The translations under genes were made by a program, and so were the position numbers. This document shows, piece after piece, positions 1 through 8,423 of a stretch of 64,000 nt of DNA (position 1 is the stretch's first letter; each line of letters begins with the position of its first letter). The stretch lies in the NCBI RefSeq assembly GCF_003605405.2, contig NZ_QYTW02000002.1:26555-90554 (forward strand). The letters are read 5' to 3'. The DNA comes from Siminovitchia terrae. GTDB lineage: Bacteria; Bacillota; Bacilli; Bacillales; Bacillaceae_C. The notes beneath the pieces are model-generated. The model made no database searches, was not told the origin of the DNA, and saw nothing but the letters and a program-made list of their open reading frames with translations.

Positions 1-490
1 GTTAAGCGGCGTACAGACTGGACGCCTCCTGACGAGATAAAGGAAACACGGTGAAGCCAAAGGCGAGCCGATGTTGACTTATCGTAGGAAGGAGAAGGAA
101 GTCTGCTAGTCGCTGGAGCCCGAAGCTGGACAATAGAAAAGCGTAGGGCGAGTTAAGCGGCGTACAGACTGGACGCCTCCTGACGAGATAAAGGAAAAAT
201 GAAGTGCGAGAGTGCCTGATTATCGGCAACAAAGCATAAGACGAGCACTGAAGAAGGCGTAGTTTTCCTGCGGCAGCGATTGGCTTATGACCTCGAGCCG
301 ATGACACTCGACCTCCTCAAGTCGCGCCACATCCTGTGGCTTCGGTGGCACTAGGACATCTTTTCCGTCGACAGGCTCAAAGCAGCGACATCCTGCCGCT
401 TCGCCTGCACTAGCACATCCCTGTGCGTCGCAGGCTCAGAACGCTACGCTTTAAGTCGGCCAGGCGCCATCGGCGGAAGGATCTAGCCAG
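1..490. repeat. Family B composite repeat, copy B1
   Basis: This stretch is gene-free repeat DNA. A unit starting GTTAAGCGGCGTACAGACTG occurs at 1 and again at about 153, each followed by GACGCCTCCTGACGAGATAAAGG. Further on are alternating segments ending in TGTCGCTTCGCCTGCACTAG-like sequence. Closely related blocks lie at 13212-13866, 18258-18602 and 38602-39345. The short open frames inside it on both strands have no ribosome-binding site and change from copy to copy, so I do not call genes. Confidence 0.75.
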
Positions 491-703
491 CAAGGAGGCA
501 TATTCAAAGTAGAATGTGCTCCTGCGGCAAAGCTTATTTGAGGAAGTAATTGGAACATCATAGCAAAGCTCCATGAAGCATTCTCAGAGATGCTTCACAC
601 GATGTGATGAAAATCTGCTGCTCTTCTGTGGTGACTGAGAAGCAGCCTCCTCGCAATTTGTGTAGTGCTTGTCGCCTTAAGAATGCGCGCCTTACCCTTT
701 TCT
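491..703. other. Gene-free spacer downstream of cls
   Basis: No gene is supported here. Part of it (about 505-600) resembles the segment at 38645-38740, sharing the string AATGTGCTCCTGCGGC, so it is probably a decayed edge of the family B repeat. A small hairpin with stem TGAAGCAT/ATGCTTCA lies at about 572-597, but it has no T-run in either direction. Confidence 0.5.
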
Positions 704-1906
704 TTATAAAAAGCTTTTCAGCAGCATTCCGGCCCATCCTTTCAAGCGAAAAGAAAAAGGCGGATCAGCAAGATCTTCTACAGACAACTTGCTGGAAAGA
801 TTTATATCCTCCTGAACGATTCTTTCAGTTTCCTCAATGAAATCTTGATTGTAAATGAAACAATTGATTTCGTAATTCAGTTTAAAGCTTCTGTAATCAA
901 AGTTGGCTGTTCCGATATCGCAAATCCGTCCGTCTATTAAAATGACTTTCGCATGAAAAAAACCGTCCTCATATTGATAGACAGTCCCTCCGGCTCCAAG
1001 AAGTTTCCGCAAGTAGTGCAGCGAAGCCTCCTTTACAATCGGATGGTCCGATTTGTTCGGGACAAGAATTGATACGGAGATGCCTCTTTGAATTGCCTGC
1101 ATGAGTCCTTCCACCAGTTTTTCAGGAGGAATGAAGTAGGGGGTACCGATAAAAATCCTCTTTTCCGCTTGGTTAATAAGACGCAGGATTTCTTCTTCCG
1201 CGTTGATTCCCCGTGTTGGAAAAAAACGGTGAGGCATCGGCCCTTTCTCTAAAGGAGGAAAAAGAGAGTGGTCCTCCAAATGACTGTTACCTGTTGCCTG
1301 CTCCCAGTCCATCAGAAATTCTGACTGCAGATCAGATATACCTTCTCCTTTGATCCTGAGGTGATAGTCACGCCAAGGTGAAAGAACAGGATCCAGATCA
1401 ATATACTCTTTTCCCACATTAAATCCGCCTACATAACCGATTTTTCCATCGATGATGGTCACTTTTCGATGATTTCGTTGTTGGAGGGAGAAAAAGAAAA
1501 AGGGTAAGCGAGGGCGGTGGCAAAATGTGACTTCAACTCCGGCAGAGCGGGCCTTTTTAATAAGTTTTTTTGAAACCTCCCTGCTTCCAAACCAGTCAAG
1601 CAGAAGCCGTACCTTGATCCCTTTTCGGGCTTGATCGATCAATATTTCAAAAAACAGTTCGCTGAAGCGGTCATTTTTTACAATATAAAAGAGCACATGG
1701 ATACTCGATTCCGCCTTGTAGAGATCATCAAAGTAATTAGAGAAAAGGTCAGGGCCGCTTGTGATTAATTGCAGATGTCCATTTCTAACAGGATAGCTAC
1801 TGTGCCTTGTTTTTTTTTCATGAACATACCTGCCTATAAAAAAATCCACAGAAGCGGCAATCAATACTACAACTATTAAAATGATGGACCCGATCAACCA
1901 CTTCAA
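704..1906 (-). CDS. cls: Cardiolipin synthase (phospholipase D superfamily)
   Basis: Cardiolipin synthases of this family condense two phosphatidylglycerol molecules into cardiolipin and glycerol at the membrane. The 400-residue product has one N-terminal hydrophobic segment (about residues 3-25), then two PLD domains. Their HxKxxxxD motifs are at H146/K148/D153 (HRKVTIIDG) and H318/K320/D325 (HAKVILIDG). It is the counterpart of B. subtilis YwjE by neighbourhood (next to fadF, then rpoE/pyrG). B. subtilis-type proteins are close in length, with one TM rather than two. The TTG start follows GGGGAGGGGA on the minus strand. It is transcribed away from btuF. Confidence 0.9.
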   Translation of the reverse strand: MKWLIGSIILIVVVLIAASVDFFIGRYVHEKKTRHSSYPVRNGHLQLITSGPDLFSNYFDDLYKAESSIHVLFYIVKNDRFSELFFEILIDQARKGIKVRLLLDWFGSREVSKKLIKKARSAGVEVTFCHRPRLPFFFFSLQQRNHRKVTIIDGKIGYVGGFNVGKEYIDLDPVLSPWRDYHLRIKGEGISDLQSEFLMDWEQATGNSHLEDHSLFPPLEKGPMPHRFFPTRGINAEEEILRLINQAEKRIFIGTPYFIPPEKLVEGLMQAIQRGISVSILVPNKSDHPIVKEASLHYLRKLLGAGGTVYQYEDGFFHAKVILIDGRICDIGTANFDYRSFKLNYEINCFIYNQDFIEETERIVQEDINLSSKLSVEDLADPPFSFRLKGWAGMLLKSFL

Positions 1907-1999
1907 TGGAATCCCCTCCCCGAAACTAAATTAAAGAAGAACACTTGATTAGTATTCCCCAAAACAATGGTGAAAAAGCTGTGAAAACGGAATAAATCA

Positions 2000-2008
2000 T
2001 GTATAATT
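2000..2008 (+). promoter_or_regulatory. Candidate -10 box for the btuFCD transcript
   Basis: A perfect TATAAT lies at 2002-2007, about 25-30 nt before the conserved cobalamin riboswitch core, where a vegetative promoter is expected. The -35 region is weak (GTGAAA around 1981-1986), so only the -10 is well supported. Confidence 0.45.
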
Positions 2009-2029
2009 ACATTTAATCTAAAAAATTAT

Positions 2030-2225
2030 AAAGCTGGATGCGGTTGCTTTCCGTGCTGTAAGCATGAAAGCTGAAAAGGGAAGTTGGTGAAATTCCAACG
2101 CGGTCCCGCCACTGTAAATGGGAGTCTTCTACTTAAACCACTGTGTTTTTGATGCATGGGAAGGGGTAGGATACGATGAACATGAGCCAGGAGACCTGCC
2201 GAATCCAAACACCAAAAACCTGCGC
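2030..2225 (+). ncRNA. Cobalamin (AdoCbl) riboswitch
   Basis: The leader carries the strongly conserved cobalamin riboswitch elements in order: a GGGAAG...GGTGAAATTCC segment (about 2079-2098), CGCGGTCCCGCCACTGTAA (about 2099-2118), a variable helix, and a closing GAGCCAGGAGACCTGCC (about 2183-2199). It lies directly upstream of the B12-binding lipoprotein gene btuF, the typical place for this RNA. Binding of adenosylcobalamin in this family represses the downstream uptake genes. It ends before a terminator-like hairpin at 2288-2318. Confidence 0.95.
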
Positions 2226-2286
2226 GGATGGGAGAGGTGACAAACAGCTGGCAATGTCTGTTTGGTATTCATGTCCTTATACATAC

Positions 2287-2320
2287 TCATCTCCTGCGCA
2301 CGGGGATGTTTTTTATTTTT
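2287..2320 (+). terminator. Riboswitch-controlled terminator before btuF
   Basis: CATCTCC pairs with GGGGATG across a short loop (2288-2308) and is followed by TTTTTTATTTTTT. It lies between the cobalamin riboswitch and the btuF ribosome-binding site. An upstream segment (TGCGCGGATGGGAGAGGTGA, about 2220-2239) can pair partly with TCATCTCCTGCGCA and could act as antiterminator. This suggests control by transcription attenuation; the exact fold is inference. Confidence 0.7.
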
Positions 2321-2340
2321 TATATAGGAGGATTTACTGT

Positions 2341-3309
2341 ATGAAAAAGATTTATTCATTGTTAATGGCATTATTGCTGATAGGGTTTTTGACAGCCTGT
2401 GGCGACCAGGAAGAAGCCAATAAAGGGAAAGAAAATACTGAACCCAAAACCGAGCAAGCTTCAGAGGACAGTTTTCCGGTAACGCTGAAAGATGCGGTAG
2501 ATAAAGAAGTAACCATTGATAAGAAGCCGGAAAAAATTATTTCGCTGATTCCAAGCAACACTGAAATTCTTTTTGCTCTCGGTGCAGGAAGTGAAGTTGT
2601 AGGTGTTTCTGAGCATGATAATTACCCTGAAGATGTAAAAGACAAAGAGAAGGTGGCAGGGCTTGAATTAAACATTGAAAAGATCATTTCTTTGAAGCCG
2701 GATCTTGTTTTGGCACACGCTTCAGCCGGAGATATGTGGGATTCGGGGATAAAACAATTGGAGGATAGCGGGATACCAGTTCTTGTTGTTCACAATGCCG
2801 AAAGTTTTGATGAAGTGTATGATACTGTTGATTTTATTGCCAAAGCGACTGGACATACGGAAGAAGCTTCGAATGTCACCGATGTGATGAAAGAAAAACT
2901 GGACGAGATTGAAAAGAAAGCGGTTGAAATCAAGGAAGAAGATCAAAAATCAGTGTTTGTAGAGATTTCTCCGGCGCCTGAAATCTATGCAGCTGGAAAA
3001 AATACATTTATGGACCAAATGCTGAAAACGATCAACGCAAAGAATGCTGTTCAAGAAGAGGGCTGGCCAATGATGAACGAAGAAGCGATCATTAAAGCAA
3101 ATCCCGATGTGATCATCGTGAACTATAATAATGTAGAGAATGCGGTGGACCAAGTACTTGATCGCAAAGGATGGCAAGACATTACAGCAATCAAAGACAA
3201 GAAGGTCTACATGGTGGACGAAAGTCTTGTAAGCCGTTCTGGCCCGCGGATCGTTGAAGGAGTAGAGGAGCTTGCAAAAGCTGTTTATCCGGAAGTTTTC
3301 GGCAAGTAA
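2341..3309 (+). CDS. btuF: Cobalamin ABC transporter substrate-binding lipoprotein
   Basis: The lipid-anchored binding protein captures corrinoid outside the cell and hands it to BtuC. The start is the ATG at 2341, which follows TAGGAGG with good spacing and begins a lipoprotein signal: a Lys-rich N-terminus, a hydrophobic core, then the lipobox LTAC with Cys20. A longer reading from 2176 would run through the riboswitch and is not credible. The mature part is a periplasmic-binding-protein type III fold (for example KPEKIISLIPSNTEILFALG), as in B. subtilis YvrC. The last 38 nt overlap the btuC start. Confidence 0.93.
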   Translation: MKKIYSLLMALLLIGFLTACGDQEEANKGKENTEPKTEQASEDSFPVTLKDAVDKEVTIDKKPEKIISLIPSNTEILFALGAGSEVVGVSEHDNYPEDVKDKEKVAGLELNIEKIISLKPDLVLAHASAGDMWDSGIKQLEDSGIPVLVVHNAESFDEVYDTVDFIAKATGHTEEASNVTDVMKEKLDEIEKKAVEIKEEDQKSVFVEISPAPEIYAAGKNTFMDQMLKTINAKNAVQEEGWPMMNEEAIIKANPDVIIVNYNNVENAVDQVLDRKGWQDITAIKDKKVYMVDESLVSRSGPRIVEGVEELAKAVYPEVFGK

Positions 3310-4330
3310 CATTACAGCATATTCTGCGGCAATCATTTTTATGGTTGCCGCCATTCTTGCTGGTATTTCGATAGGATCTGTGAGAGTCCCCGTAGGAGAT
3401 ATTGTAAATATAATGTTTGGGCAGGTTCTGCCAGTTTTAAACGAGAAACAAACTGATCCGATGTATGCCAATATTGTTATGAATATTCGCCTTCCTCGCG
3501 TAGTGCTGGCAGGTCTTGTTGGTGCGTCACTTGCAATTGCAGGCGCGGCTTTTCAAGGACTGCTACGTAATCCACTTGCTGATCCGTATACGCTGGGTGT
3601 TTCTTCAGGTGCTTCTGTCGGAGCGGTTGTCACTTTGTTTTACCGAATCTCCTTGCCATTGGTGGGAATATATACCCTGCCTCTTCTAAGTATCGCTTCA
3701 GCATTCATCACCATTGTGATTGTGCTTTTTTTTGCCAAAAGTATTGACAGATCCATGAAAGTGGAAACAATCATTCTAACGGGCATTATTTTCAGTTCAT
3801 TTCTAGGAGCCCTCATCTCCTTGATGATTGCATTGTCCGGGGAGGAACTTAGGCAAATCATTGGTTGGCTGCTGGGAAGTGTCTCAATGAGAGGCTGGAG
3901 CTATGTGCAAATTATTTTGCCATTCCTGATTGTAGGGAGCGCTGTGCTTTTATTGAATGCAAGAGAGCTGAATGCCATAGCCTTTGGGGAAGAGCGTGCC
4001 CAATATCTTGGTGTTAATGTACCTGCCAGGAAATTTGCTGTCCTTGCGGCCAGCTCCATGATCACCGGAGCTGCAGTAGCTGTTTCGGGTGCAATCGGTT
4101 TTGTGGGGCTAGTCATCCCGCATTTGACTAGAATATTATGGGGACCGGATCATAAGCACCTTTTCCCGCTCTCCATGTTAATCGGTGCAGGATTCCTAAT
4201 TTTGGCCGATTTGGCTGCGAGGAGTGTCATTGAACCGGCAGAAATTCCTATTGGTGTTATCACTGCATTGATAGGAGCTCCTGTATTTGCTTTTATTTTG
4301 TTGAGAAGACGAATGGAAAGAAGTGGGTGA
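3272..4330 (+). CDS. btuC: Cobalamin ABC transporter permease
   Basis: This is the membrane-spanning subunit of the B12 importer, FecCD/BtuC family, 352 residues with about ten hydrophobic segments. Typical motifs include RLPRVVLAGLVGASLAIAG near residue 70, NPLADPYTLGVSSGAS, and GFVGLVIPH near the coupling region. The TTG start lies inside the end of btuF, preceded by GAAGGAG...GAGGAG, so translation is probably coupled to btuF. The stop overlaps the btuD start. Order btuF-btuC-btuD behind a cobalamin riboswitch makes B12 the likely substrate rather than iron-siderophore. Confidence 0.92.
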   Translation: MQKLFIRKFSASNITAYSAAIIFMVAAILAGISIGSVRVPVGDIVNIMFGQVLPVLNEKQTDPMYANIVMNIRLPRVVLAGLVGASLAIAGAAFQGLLRNPLADPYTLGVSSGASVGAVVTLFYRISLPLVGIYTLPLLSIASAFITIVIVLFFAKSIDRSMKVETIILTGIIFSSFLGALISLMIALSGEELRQIIGWLLGSVSMRGWSYVQIILPFLIVGSAVLLLNARELNAIAFGEERAQYLGVNVPARKFAVLAASSMITGAAVAVSGAIGFVGLVIPHLTRILWGPDHKHLFPLSMLIGAGFLILADLAARSVIEPAEIPIGVITALIGAPVFAFILLRRRMERSG

Positions 4331-5672
4331 CATGCTTCAAGTAAAAAATCTTTCTGGTGGCTATTCGGATGTAAATATTTTAAGAAATGTATCTTTTTCT
4401 GTAAGCCGAGGAGAAATGTTTGGAATTCTTGGGCCGAATGGAAGCGGAAAGTCGACTCTGCTTAAAATGATAAGCAGGGTTCTTTCAATTAAACATGGGG
4501 AAATAATGATTGATGGCCGTTCTCTTCAACAATATTCTTCGAAAAAGCTAGCAAGGCTGTTAGCCGTATTGCCGCAAGTCACAAGTGAAGTCTTCCCGTT
4601 CACTGTTAAAGAAACAGTTGAACTGGGAAGGTATGCTCATCAGAGAGGTTTGTTTCAAACATGGAGCCCGAAAGATGAGGCAGTTGTCCAAGAAGTAATG
4701 ACTTTGACAAAGATCAAGGAATTTCAGGGGGTATCATTGCAAGAGCTTTCCGGAGGCGAGCGGCAAAGGGCCTTTCTGGCTCAGGCACTTGCACAAGAAC
4801 CGGACATACTCTTACTTGACGAACCGACAAATCATCTGGATCTGTCCCACCAAAAGGGTTTGCTTGATCAATTGAAAAGGTGGACCAGGCAAAGAGGACT
4901 TACAGTTGTTACGGTTTTTCATGATCTTAATCTAGCCAGTCTTTATTGCGACCGTCTGCTTCTTTTAAATGAAGGGGAAGTCGTTTGTCTTGGCACACCA
5001 GAAGACGTTCTGAATGAAACATTGATACAGCAGGTTTATAAAACAGTGCTGGAAAATCACCCGCACCCGGAGGTACCGAAGCCCAATATGGTACTCATAC
5101 CAGAGCCAGAGTGGGGTGAGAGGACAACCTTGGATGAAAATTATTTATCTAGAAATGATGAAGGTGTCATGTTTCATTCGCCCATCCCACTAAAAACAAT
5201 AGCGTCTGCTTCACGAGGATCTGGTCTGGGGTGGAAGGAAAAATTCGTCATTAGTAAAGGCAGGTTATTCATAGAAAAAAATGAAAAAACTGTTGAGATG
5301 CAGACCCATTCAGCTGATCAGATATACACACAGTATGCTGCATATGATGAAGAAGGATTTTCCATATTAATCATATTGACTGCAGATTGTCACCTGAATT
5401 ATTTTCATACTTGGCTTTTTATCAATGGGCAGGTTAGTGAAAATACGTTGATTGAGTCACTGGCGTCTGCTTTAGAAGGGAAGCAAACCGCTTTGAAAGA
5501 AAAGCTCCGCCCAAATGGCTGGGAAGATGGCATTGTGGTGGCTGCAACGCAAAAGGGTGAAAACTTAACAACGGGAAGACCCTCTTCCAAACTGGGACAA
5601 ACTATCCTGAAAGGGATGCAGGATTGCTCGGAAAAACTATGCAATAGTATCAAATCAAGCTTGTCGAATTAA
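4323..5672 (+). CDS. btuD: Cobalamin ABC transporter ATPase with C-terminal CbiZ-like domain
   Basis: Residues 1 to about 255 are an ABC ATPase: Walker A GPNGSGKST, signature LSGGERQR, Walker B ILLLDEPTNHLD, and switch His in TVFHDLN. The remaining 190 residues are not part of a standard ATPase. They contain LKTIASASRGSGLGW near the beginning and GIVVAATQKG...LGQTILKGM near the end, resembling CbiZ, the adenosylcobinamide amidohydrolase used in corrinoid salvage. B. subtilis YvrA is likewise long. The GTG at 4323 overlaps the btuC stop; ATG 4332 is an alternative. CbiZ catalytic activity is not shown by reading. Confidence 0.88.
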   Translation: MGDMLQVKNLSGGYSDVNILRNVSFSVSRGEMFGILGPNGSGKSTLLKMISRVLSIKHGEIMIDGRSLQQYSSKKLARLLAVLPQVTSEVFPFTVKETVELGRYAHQRGLFQTWSPKDEAVVQEVMTLTKIKEFQGVSLQELSGGERQRAFLAQALAQEPDILLLDEPTNHLDLSHQKGLLDQLKRWTRQRGLTVVTVFHDLNLASLYCDRLLLLNEGEVVCLGTPEDVLNETLIQQVYKTVLENHPHPEVPKPNMVLIPEPEWGERTTLDENYLSRNDEGVMFHSPIPLKTIASASRGSGLGWKEKFVISKGRLFIEKNEKTVEMQTHSADQIYTQYAAYDEEGFSILIILTADCHLNYFHTWLFINGQVSENTLIESLASALEGKQTALKEKLRPNGWEDGIVVAATQKGENLTTGRPSSKLGQTILKGMQDCSEKLCNSIKSSLSN

Positions 5673-5732
5673 TGCGGTTTTTTTATCGGGTGTGTATGAT
5701 AGAATAAAATTAAAGAAAGGAGGGGAAAAGAT

Positions 5733-6092
5733 TTGGATGTTCATGAAAAGTTAGATTTGATTTTGGAAATTCTCGGTGGTCACAGTGAAAAGTTGGACGA
5801 GCACAGCCAGAAGCTTGATGAACAAGGCAGAAAACTGGATGAGCACAGCCAGAAACTTGGTGAACACAGTGAATTGCTTGGGGCATTAATCCATGGCCAG
5901 CAGGAAATTAAGGCTGATTTGGATGGGTTCAAGCTAGCAACGTTCAAAAGATTTGATGACTTGAATAAAAGATTGGATTCATCCGAGTCAAAGCAGGGCG
6001 AGCTGGAAGCAAAAGTTGAACTTTTAGAAAATCGGACATGGACAAATGAATCGGATATTCACCGCCTCAAAAATTTAATTGGAATGAAGTAA
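5733..6092 (+). CDS. Small coiled-coil protein with heptad repeats
   Basis: I do not recognise a characterised family. The 119-residue product is nearly all predicted coiled coil. Residues about 14-52 form near-perfect seven-residue repeats of the pattern xHSxKLDE (HSEKLDE, HSQKLDE, QGRKLDE, HSQKLGE, HSELLGA). A further helical section (FKRFDDLNKRLDSSESKQGELEAK) follows, and the end is NLIGMK. There is no signal peptide or membrane segment. The TTG start at 5733 is preceded by AAAGGAGGGG. It lies 60 nt after btuD and is closed by a terminator at 6169. Function unknown. Confidence 0.75.
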   Translation: MDVHEKLDLILEILGGHSEKLDEHSQKLDEQGRKLDEHSQKLGEHSELLGALIHGQQEIKADLDGFKLATFKRFDDLNKRLDSSESKQGELEAKVELLENRTWTNESDIHRLKNLIGMK

Positions 6093-6168
6093 ATGCAAAT
6101 AGCCTCGGAAGATTCTCTCATCAATGTAAACTCCAAATGATATACCTGCATATTAAATATTTCCTTTT

Positions 6169-6210
6169 AGCTGTCCCTAATGATTACAATGGGGGCAGCT
6201 TTTTCATTTT
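6169..6210 (+). terminator. Rho-independent terminator after the coiled-coil gene
   Basis: AGCTGTCCC (6169-6177) pairs with GGGGGCAGCT (6191-6200) allowing a G-U pair, followed by TTTTCATTTTT. It ends the btu-side transcript before the fadF promoter. Confidence 0.75.
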
Positions 6211-6215
6211 TCATC

Positions 6216-6243
6216 TTGACTGAATGCTCATTCATTATATAAT
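6216..6243 (+). promoter_or_regulatory. fadF promoter overlapped by FadR-like operator
   Basis: TTGACT (6216-6221), a 16-nt spacer, and TATAAT (6238-6243) make a good sigma-A promoter. Lying over it is TGACTGAATGCTCATTCA (6217-6234), which matches the FadR consensus of Bacillus (TGAATGA-NTAN-TCATTCA) at all but two specified positions. FadR is the acyl-CoA-responsive repressor of beta-oxidation genes, so a bound repressor would block this promoter. The operator call rests on my recollection of the consensus. Confidence 0.65.
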
Positions 6244-6308
6244 AGAGTTAATAACTTTCAGAAAAATCATTTGATGTGTAAACATTCGGAAGGGAGCGGT
6301 TACTTCAT

Positions 6309-8423
6309 ATGCATGCTTTGCTGTGGTTGAACTGGATAGCGTTTCTGCTTGTCACTGCATACGGTATTTCTCTTTTTGTCTATGTAGTCATGACACGCAT
6401 CAAGTTTATTAAACTTGGAAAAAAGGCTGAATTTGATAATGACGTCAAAGAGCGGCTGAAAAATATTTGGACATTTGTTTTCGGACAAAAAAAACTGCTA
6501 AAAGATAAAAAGAGCGGAATCATCCATGTCATGTTTTTCTATGGATTTATTCTCGTGCAATTTGGTGCAATCGATTTCATTTGGAAAGGACTCGTTCCGG
6601 GTTCTCATCTTCCACTCGGTCCTATCTATCCTGGATTTAAATTCTTCCAGGAAATCGTGACGCTCATTATATTGGTCGCAGTAGTATGGGCATTTTATAG
6701 GCGGTATATTGAAAAGTTAGTGAGGCTAAAACGTGGTTTCTATGCAGGGCTTGTCCTTCTTTTTATCGGGGGACTCATGCTGTCCGTTTTGCTTGGGAAT
6801 GGAATGGCGCTTGTTTGGCAAGAAGAGGCGCTGACATGGACTGAGCCTGTGGCTTCTGGAATTGCAACCGTATTCAGTTGGATGAGTCCGTTTGCTTCGG
6901 GGGGTATATTTTATATCGCTTGGTGGATTCATCTCCTGATTTTACTTGCTTTCCTTGTTTATGTGCCGCAATCAAAGCACGCTCATTTGATTGCAGGTCC
7001 AGCAAATGTTTATTTGGAGCCGATGGATGGAGGTAAAAAGCTGAAACCGATTGATTTCGAGGATGAAACAGCAGAAACTTTCGGTGTGGGAAAAATCAAT
7101 GAGTTCACAGACCTTCAGCTCGTGGATCTTTATGCTTGCGTGGAATGTGGTCGATGTACGAATATGTGTCCAGCGACAGGTACGGGAAAAATGCTGTCCC
7201 CGATGGATATCATGATCAAACTCAGAGACCATTTAACGAATTACGGGGCTGCTGTAACGAGAAAGCAGCCATGGGTTCCGACTTATGCTTTCGCGAACAC
7301 GCTTGGCAATCAAATTGCAAAGGCTGGCATAGGAGAAGGTGCATCCGAAGTAGCTGCATCATTAGATTACCAGCCGAGTATGATTGGCGATATCATCACG
7401 GAAGAGGAATTATGGGCTTGTACAACATGCCGGAATTGTGAAGACCAATGCCCGGTCATGAACAAGCATGTGAGTCATATTATCGACATGCGCCGCTATC
7501 TTGTTCTAACGGAAGGTAAAATGAATCCAGATGCACAGCGGGCCATGCAAAATATCGAAAGGCAGGGCAACCCTTGGGGGCTGAATCGGAAAGAAAAAGA
7601 GAACTGGCGTGAGCTTCGGGAAGATGTGCAGGTGCCAACCGTCAAAGAGCTGAAGAAAGTCGGAGAAGAATTCGAATATCTGCTTTGGGTGGGTTCAATG
7701 GGTGCGTTTGACAATCGCAGCCAGAAGATCGCCTTGTCGTTTGTGAAACTGTTGAATGAAGCCGGAGTGAAATTTGCTATCCTTGGAAACAAGGAGAAAA
7801 ACTCTGGCGATACGCCACGGCGTCTCGGTAATGAATTTTTATTTCAAGAGCTGGCTGCTGCTAATATTAAAGAATTTGAGAAAAATAACGTTAAAAAAAT
7901 TGTGACAATTGACCCTCATGCATATAATATATTTAAAAATGAGTATCCTGATTTTGGATTGGAAGCCCAAATTTATCATCATACCGAACTGCTTGATCAG
8001 TTGGTGAAAGAAGGACGCTTAAAGCCAAAATATGAAGTAAATGAAAAAATCACTTTTCACGATTCCTGTTATCTTGGACGCTATAATGACGTCTATGATC
8101 CTCCAAGGGAAATTCTCAAATCGATTCCAGGTGTCACTCTTGTGGAAATCGAAAGAAACCGTGAAAACGGCATGTGCTGCGGAGCCGGCGGTGGATTGAT
8201 GTGGATGGAGGAAGATACAGGACAGCGCATTAACGTTGCCAGAACTGAGCAGGCACTTGCTGTCAATCCTTCCGTTATCAGTTCCGGATGCCCATACTGC
8301 CTGACGATGCTGTCAGACGGCACTAAGGCAAAAGAAGTGGAGGATACAGTAAAAACATATGATGTAGCAGAGCTTTTGGAAAAGGCCGTATTTGGAGAGT
8401 CGGGAACGGTTAAAGCTTCGTAG
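6309..8423 (+). CDS. fadF: Membrane iron-sulfur oxidoreductase FadF (heterodisulfide-reductase-like)
   Basis: FadF-type proteins are thought to pass electrons from acyl-CoA dehydrogenase/ETF to the membrane quinone pool. The 704-residue product has about six N-terminal membrane helices (residues 1-220, nitrate reductase gamma-like). Next come two 4Fe-4S motifs, CVECGRCTNMC with a following CP and CTTCRNCEDQCP. Two cysteine-rich CCG domains follow, the second seen as HDSCYLGR...GMCCGAGGG. Length and order match B. subtilis YwjF. The ATG at 6309 follows GGAAGGGAG. It heads the acyl-CoA block. Confidence 0.9.
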   Translation: MHALLWLNWIAFLLVTAYGISLFVYVVMTRIKFIKLGKKAEFDNDVKERLKNIWTFVFGQKKLLKDKKSGIIHVMFFYGFILVQFGAIDFIWKGLVPGSHLPLGPIYPGFKFFQEIVTLIILVAVVWAFYRRYIEKLVRLKRGFYAGLVLLFIGGLMLSVLLGNGMALVWQEEALTWTEPVASGIATVFSWMSPFASGGIFYIAWWIHLLILLAFLVYVPQSKHAHLIAGPANVYLEPMDGGKKLKPIDFEDETAETFGVGKINEFTDLQLVDLYACVECGRCTNMCPATGTGKMLSPMDIMIKLRDHLTNYGAAVTRKQPWVPTYAFANTLGNQIAKAGIGEGASEVAASLDYQPSMIGDIITEEELWACTTCRNCEDQCPVMNKHVSHIIDMRRYLVLTEGKMNPDAQRAMQNIERQGNPWGLNRKEKENWRELREDVQVPTVKELKKVGEEFEYLLWVGSMGAFDNRSQKIALSFVKLLNEAGVKFAILGNKEKNSGDTPRRLGNEFLFQELAAANIKEFEKNNVKKIVTIDPHAYNIFKNEYPDFGLEAQIYHHTELLDQLVKEGRLKPKYEVNEKITFHDSCYLGRYNDVYDPPREILKSIPGVTLVEIERNRENGMCCGAGGGLMWMEEDTGQRINVARTEQALAVNPSVISSGCPYCLTMLSDGTKAKEVEDTVKTYDVAELLEKAVFGESGTVKAS

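Noticed and set aside
2-307. Minus-strand open frame of 101 codons at window start
   Set aside because: Lies in repeat B1; a similar frame with altered sequence occurs on the minus strand at 13186-13512. No RBS or family match.
2176-2340. Upstream in-frame extension of btuF
   Set aside because: Runs through the riboswitch and terminator and would hide the lipoprotein signal that begins at 2341.
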